Shown: positions 5,922 through 8,291 of the stretch, piece by piece
Numbering within the stretch: position 1 is the stretch's first letter
Layout: each line of letters opens with the position of its first letter
Program-made: the position numbers and the translations under genes
The notes under the pieces: generated by a model
Seen by the model: only the letters and a program-made list of their open reading frames with translations
Database searches by the model: none
Told to the model about the DNA's origin: nothing
Source of the DNA: Bacteroidales bacterium UBA3389
GTDB taxonomy: Bacteria; Bacteroidota; Bacteroidia; Bacteroidales; P3
DNA length: 8,291 nucleotides
Assembly (NCBI GenBank): GCA_002358835.1
Contig: DEPP01000007.1
Span: forward strand, 1 to 8,291
Direction of reading: 5' to 3'

Positions 5922-5948
5922 TAAGCCACAATGTTTTGTTGTGGCTTA
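5922..5948 (-). terminator. Hairpin at the end of the YeiH-like gene, possible terminator
   Basis: A perfect 10-bp stem (TAAGCCACAA at 5922-5931, TTGTGGCTTA at 5939-5948) has a 7-base loop. Its right arm includes the TAA stop of the YeiH-like gene. No T run follows on the minus strand (the next bases read TGGAAACC), so it may protect the mRNA 3' end rather than terminate by itself. Confidence 0.5.
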
Positions 5949-6869
5949 ATTTATAAATAGCAAGAAGGAACTTACGGCAATCACCATCCAAAGTAAGACT
6001 CCCAAAACAAAAGAACGCCAACCGGCTTTTTTCAAGTCCTCAAACGAAAATCCGCAACCAATCATAAATAATGCGACAACCATACCCCGTCTTCCCAAAA
6101 ACGCCAAGTTGGTATAAAGCTCTGAGAATTGAGGAAGCAGAAACGCTATCAGAATAGCCACAACGAAATACAGAATAAACCAAGGAATTTTTATCTTTCC
6201 TTTATTCGCATCATGTTTTCGGTTAATAAACAACACCAAAAAAGATAATGGGATAATCCAAAGAGTTCTCGCCAACTTGACTGTAACTGCTGTTTGAAGA
6301 GCATCAGGACCGTATGCCGCCCCTGCTCCAACCACCGAAGAGGTGTCGTGAATCGCGATAGCAGACCAATATCCGAAATCCACCTCTCCCATATTCAAAG
6401 CTCTGCCTATTGGTGGGAAAATAAACAAAGCAAGAGCATTCAAAACAAAAACAACAGTCAGTGCAAACGAAATCTGATTATCCTTTGCCTTTATAATAGG
6501 AGAAACTGCCGCGATGGCACTTCCGCCACATATTGCAGTGCCTGAACTTATCAACATTGCTGTATTTCTATCCACCTTCAACAATCTGCCAAGCAACATA
6601 CCAAACAAAAACACCAAAAGCACAGAACAAGCCGTCAAAACGATACCCTTAGACGACACCTCAATCACTTGTTGCAAACTCATACCGAATCCCATCAACA
6701 CAACGCTGTATTGCAACAACGGAGATGAGTATTTCTTAAACTCAAACGGTCTTTCAATTTTCAAAAACGCAAGCAAGATACCGCAAAACAAAGCCATTGG
6801 AGCCGTAACAAAAGAACACATGCAAAGCAACGGCAAAAGCAAATACAGAAACGACAATTTCTTTCTCAT
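5946..6869 (-). CDS. yeiH: YeiH/UPF0324 family inner-membrane protein (putative sulfate exporter family), 307 aa
   Basis: A polytopic inner-membrane protein of the YeiH family (UPF0324, Cons_hypoth698). Members are annotated as putative sulfate exporters, but the substrate is poorly established. The 307-residue sequence is mostly hydrophobic, with about nine to ten likely spans (for example 5-36, 50-65, 75-94, 134-153, 200-213, 227-243 and the C-terminal 285-306). Family-type conserved stretches are GTAICGGSAIAA (110-121) and AIAIHDTSSVVGAG (170-183), the latter with the His-Asp-Thr seen in the family. It is somewhat shorter than the E. coli protein, the difference appearing spread over the termini and loops. 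The start at ATG 6867-6869 gives a basic N-terminus (MRKK) before the first span, and a -7 box lies 28 bases upstream. It diverges from dapB; no LysR-type regulator is beside it. The symbol is given by family resemblance. Confidence 0.9.
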   Translation of the reverse strand: MRKKLSFLYLLLPLLCMCSFVTAPMALFCGILLAFLKIERPFEFKKYSSPLLQYSVVLMGFGMSLQQVIEVSSKGIVLTACSVLLVFLFGMLLGRLLKVDRNTAMLISSGTAICGGSAIAAVSPIIKAKDNQISFALTVVFVLNALALFIFPPIGRALNMGEVDFGYWSAIAIHDTSSVVGAGAAYGPDALQTAVTVKLARTLWIIPLSFLVLFINRKHDANKGKIKIPWFILYFVVAILIAFLLPQFSELYTNLAFLGRRGMVVALFMIGCGFSFEDLKKAGWRSFVLGVLLWMVIAVSSFLLFIN

Positions 6870-6897
6870 AGATTTAATCCTATTTTAACAGAATTTG

Positions 6898-6905
6898 CAA
6901 AAGTA
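6898..6905 (-). promoter_or_regulatory. -7 promoter box of the YeiH-like gene
   Basis: On the minus strand TACTTTTG (complement of 6898-6905) matches TAnnTTTG, 28 bases before the ATG. No clear TTTG is found 19-21 bases further upstream, so the -33 element is weak or absent. Confidence 0.5.
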
Positions 6906-6919
6906 GCAAAAACACGGCA

Positions 6920-6938
6920 TTTGATTTCAGTTATCAAA
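6920..6938. promoter_or_regulatory. Dyad TTTGAT-N7-ATCAAA between the divergent promoters, candidate operator
   Basis: TTTGAT at 6920-6925 and its exact reverse complement ATCAAA at 6933-6938 are separated by 7 bases. The centre (6929) is almost midway between the two divergent -7 boxes, that is, over the -33 region of both. Six-base arms can arise by chance in AT-rich DNA, so only its placement makes it a candidate regulator site. Confidence 0.3.
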
Positions 6939-6956
6939 GAAAAAGAATTACCTTTG
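6925..6956 (+). promoter_or_regulatory. Promoter of dapB
   Basis: TACCTTTG at 6949-6956 matches TAnnTTTG, and TTTC at 6925-6928, 20 bases upstream, is a three-of-four match to the TTTG -33 box. The box is 32 bases before the dapB ATG. A weak purine-rich AAAGAG lies just before the ATG. Confidence 0.6.
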
Positions 6957-6988
6957 CCACAAATAAACAATATAAAAGAAAAAAAGAG

Positions 6989-7711
6989 ATGAATATTATC
7001 ATAATCGGTTACGGTAAAATGGGTAAAATGGTTGAGCAAATTGCAATTCAGCAAGGCGATTCCATAGTTTGCAAAATAGACTCCGAAAAAGATTGGAACG
7101 AACTCGACAATGCAACTCCCGAAATCATAAAAGAATCTGTTGCAATAGACTTTTCCACTCCTGCAACGGCAATATGCAATATCAGAGAGTGTTTCAAAAG
7201 AAATATTCCTATAGTTGTTGGAACCACCGGCTGGTATGAGCAAATGGAAAGCATAAAGGAAGAATGTTTGGCTAAGAGTCAAAGTCTTTTTTGGGCTTCT
7301 AACTTCTCTATCGGTGTGTTTCTGTTCAACAAAATCAACATACAACTCGCTCAACTTATGAGCAATCACAACCAATATACGCCTTCACTTAGCGAAACGC
7401 ATCACGTGCATAAGCTTGACGCACCTTCAGGAACTGCAATCACACTTGCGGAAAATCTAATCAAGAATCACTCCGTCAAAACCAAGTGGCAATTGGGCGA
7501 AAGCAAGAATGAGGACACTCTAAACATCGAAGCAATACGCGAAGGCGAAGTATGCGGAATACATAGCATTAAATACGACAGTCCTGTCGATGAGATCGTA
7601 ATCACACACTCTGCAAAAAATCGCGGAGGCTTTGCCTTGGGAGCTGTAACTGCCGCTCACTGGTTAGCAGGCAAGAAAGGATTTTTCACAATGAGCGACA
7701 TGCTCGACTAA
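6989..7711 (+). CDS. dapB: 4-hydroxy-tetrahydrodipicolinate reductase DapB, 240 aa
   Basis: This cytosolic enzyme reduces the cyclic product of DapA to tetrahydrodipicolinate using NAD(P)H, in the lysine and meso-diaminopimelate pathway. The N-terminal Rossmann fold starts with IIIIGYGKMGK (3-13, GxGxxG). VGTTGW at 77-82 and SNFSIGVFLF at 104-113 are typical family blocks. The signature SETHHVHKLDAPSGTA (135-150) holds the substrate-binding and catalytic residues His138, His139 and Lys142, equivalent to the HH...K of the E. coli enzyme. At 240 residues it is shorter than the roughly 270 of proteobacterial DapB, in keeping with shortened surface segments between the Rossmann core and the signature. 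The start at 6989 places the GxGxxG correctly near the N-terminus. It is divergent from the YeiH-like gene and 29 bases upstream of a sugar kinase gene in the same direction, probably in one transcript. Confidence 0.97.
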   Translation: MNIIIIGYGKMGKMVEQIAIQQGDSIVCKIDSEKDWNELDNATPEIIKESVAIDFSTPATAICNIRECFKRNIPIVVGTTGWYEQMESIKEECLAKSQSLFWASNFSIGVFLFNKINIQLAQLMSNHNQYTPSLSETHHVHKLDAPSGTAITLAENLIKNHSVKTKWQLGESKNEDTLNIEAIREGEVCGIHSIKYDSPVDEIVITHSAKNRGGFALGAVTAAHWLAGKKGFFTMSDMLD

Positions 7712-7740
7712 TTAAAAATAATAACGAAAACGAATTAAGC

Positions 7741-8291
7741 ATGGAACAAAATAAAGCAATAATCGGCATAGATTTAGGGGGAACCAATACATGTATAGGC
7801 TTGGTTGGAGCCGACGGAACAATAATCGAAACTCTTCGTTTCAAAACTTTCGACTATCCTTTGATAGAAGATTTTATCGAAAAGGTAAGCGAGCAAGTTG
7901 TCTTTTTGGCTGAAAAATTCAATCTTTCAAAAGACAATATCCGTATCGGAATCGGAGCCCCCAATGGCAACTACTACAACGGCTCAATCGAACTTGCACC
8001 AAACCTACCCTTCAAAGGAATAGTTCCTCTGAAAGATTTGTTGGAAGAAAACCTAAAAACAAAATCATATAAAGCCAATGTAGTTGTAACAAACGACGCA
8101 AACGCTTCTGCAATGGGTGAAAAGATATACGGAAATGCGAAAAACATAAGAGATTTTCTTATGATAACACTTGGAACCGGCGTAGGCAGCGGAGTGTTTG
8201 TAGATAATAAATTGGTATATGGAGAATCCGGATTTGCAGGAGAGGCAGGGCATTCAATCATTGTACCTGATGGCAGAGCGTGTGGCTGTGG
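7741..8291 (+). CDS. ROK-family sugar kinase (glucokinase-like), N-terminal 183 aa, cut by the window end
   Basis: A ROK-family protein that most likely phosphorylates a hexose (glucose, or an N-acetylated sugar) with ATP in the cytosol. From ATG 7741 the frame is open to the window edge, so the C-terminal part is missing. Phosphate-1 motif GIDLGGTNT spans 9-17. TNDANASAMGE follows, with Asp119 in the place of the catalytic base. LGTGVGSG at 144-151 is the phosphate-2 motif. SGFAGEAGH at 163-171 carries the ROK Glu and His, and RACGC at 179-183 is the start of the family's CxCGxxGC zinc site. No DNA-binding helix-turn-helix precedes the kinase domain, so it is an enzyme type rather than a ROK repressor. 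The sugar cannot be named from this part. It lies 29 bases after dapB without a visible terminator between, hence probably the same transcript, though the two have no clear pathway link. Confidence 0.93.
   Translation, partial: MEQNKAIIGIDLGGTNTCIGLVGADGTIIETLRFKTFDYPLIEDFIEKVSEQVVFLAEKFNLSKDNIRIGIGAPNGNYYNGSIELAPNLPFKGIVPLKDLLEENLKTKSYKANVVVTNDANASAMGEKIYGNAKNIRDFLMITLGTGVGSGVFVDNKLVYGESGFAGEAGHSIIVPDGRACGC

Noticed and set aside
6514..6888. Plus-strand ORF of 124 codons within the YeiH-like gene
   Set aside because: It is antisense to a membrane protein with family motifs, and long antisense frames are expected there.
6866..7375. Minus-strand ORF of 169 codons opposite dapB
   Set aside because: It lies antisense to the clearly identified dapB with its full signature motif, so it is a shadow frame.
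7974..8261. Minus-strand ORF of 95 codons opposite the sugar kinase
   Set aside because: The plus strand carries an unmistakable ROK kinase; this frame is antisense to it.

Overview
The window reads as chromosomal DNA of a low-GC member of the Bacteroidota, most likely an anaerobic member of the Bacteroidales. Three things point there. Upstream regions carry Bacteroidetes-type promoter boxes (TAnnTTTG at -7, in places with TTTG about 20 bases upstream) and have almost no Shine-Dalgarno sequences. One gene ends in a type IX secretion (T9SS) sorting domain. There is also a clostridial-type 2[4Fe-4S] ferredoxin of the kind common in this order. No rRNA, tRNA, CRISPR array, transposase or integrase was seen.

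Layout. Positions 1-960 (minus strand) hold an unrecognised 218-residue cytosolic protein and, upstream of it, the 56-residue ferredoxin, with a clear rho-independent terminator between them. Positions 1119-2487 (plus) hold a two-gene unit: a MORN_2/YwqK-type repeat lipoprotein and a small secreted protein, joined as TAATATG and closed by a strong hairpin. Positions 2488-2769 are intergenic, with a good promoter for the next unit and a doubtful 49-codon minus-strand ORF. Positions 2770-5825 (plus) are an envelope/secretion unit. Its first gene is an exported protein split by a one-base frameshift in a run of seven T. Its second is a 433-residue secreted protein with a T9SS C-terminal sorting domain, again closed by a hairpin. 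Positions 5946-6869 (minus) encode a YeiH/UPF0324 membrane protein. Divergent from it, 6989-8291 (plus) encode DapB (lysine/diaminopimelate synthesis) and the start of a ROK-family sugar kinase that runs off the window.

Working together. The flanks are housekeeping genes (ferredoxin, dapB, sugar kinase, transporter-like protein). The middle, 1153-5755, is an accessory stretch in which every product carries a signal peptide: one lipoprotein, two proteins with ordinary signal peptides, and one T9SS cargo. Hand counts on single 60-base lines give about 28-30% GC inside the frameshifted gene against about 40% in the flanking genes, so the middle may be lineage-specific or acquired.

The most notable points are the frameshift at 3251-3257, which when corrected restores one 555-residue protein, and two start sites that must lie downstream of the longest-ORF start because the promoter -7 box overlaps the longer start. 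I found no convincing wholly new system. The secreted pairs are unrecognised and are described as such.
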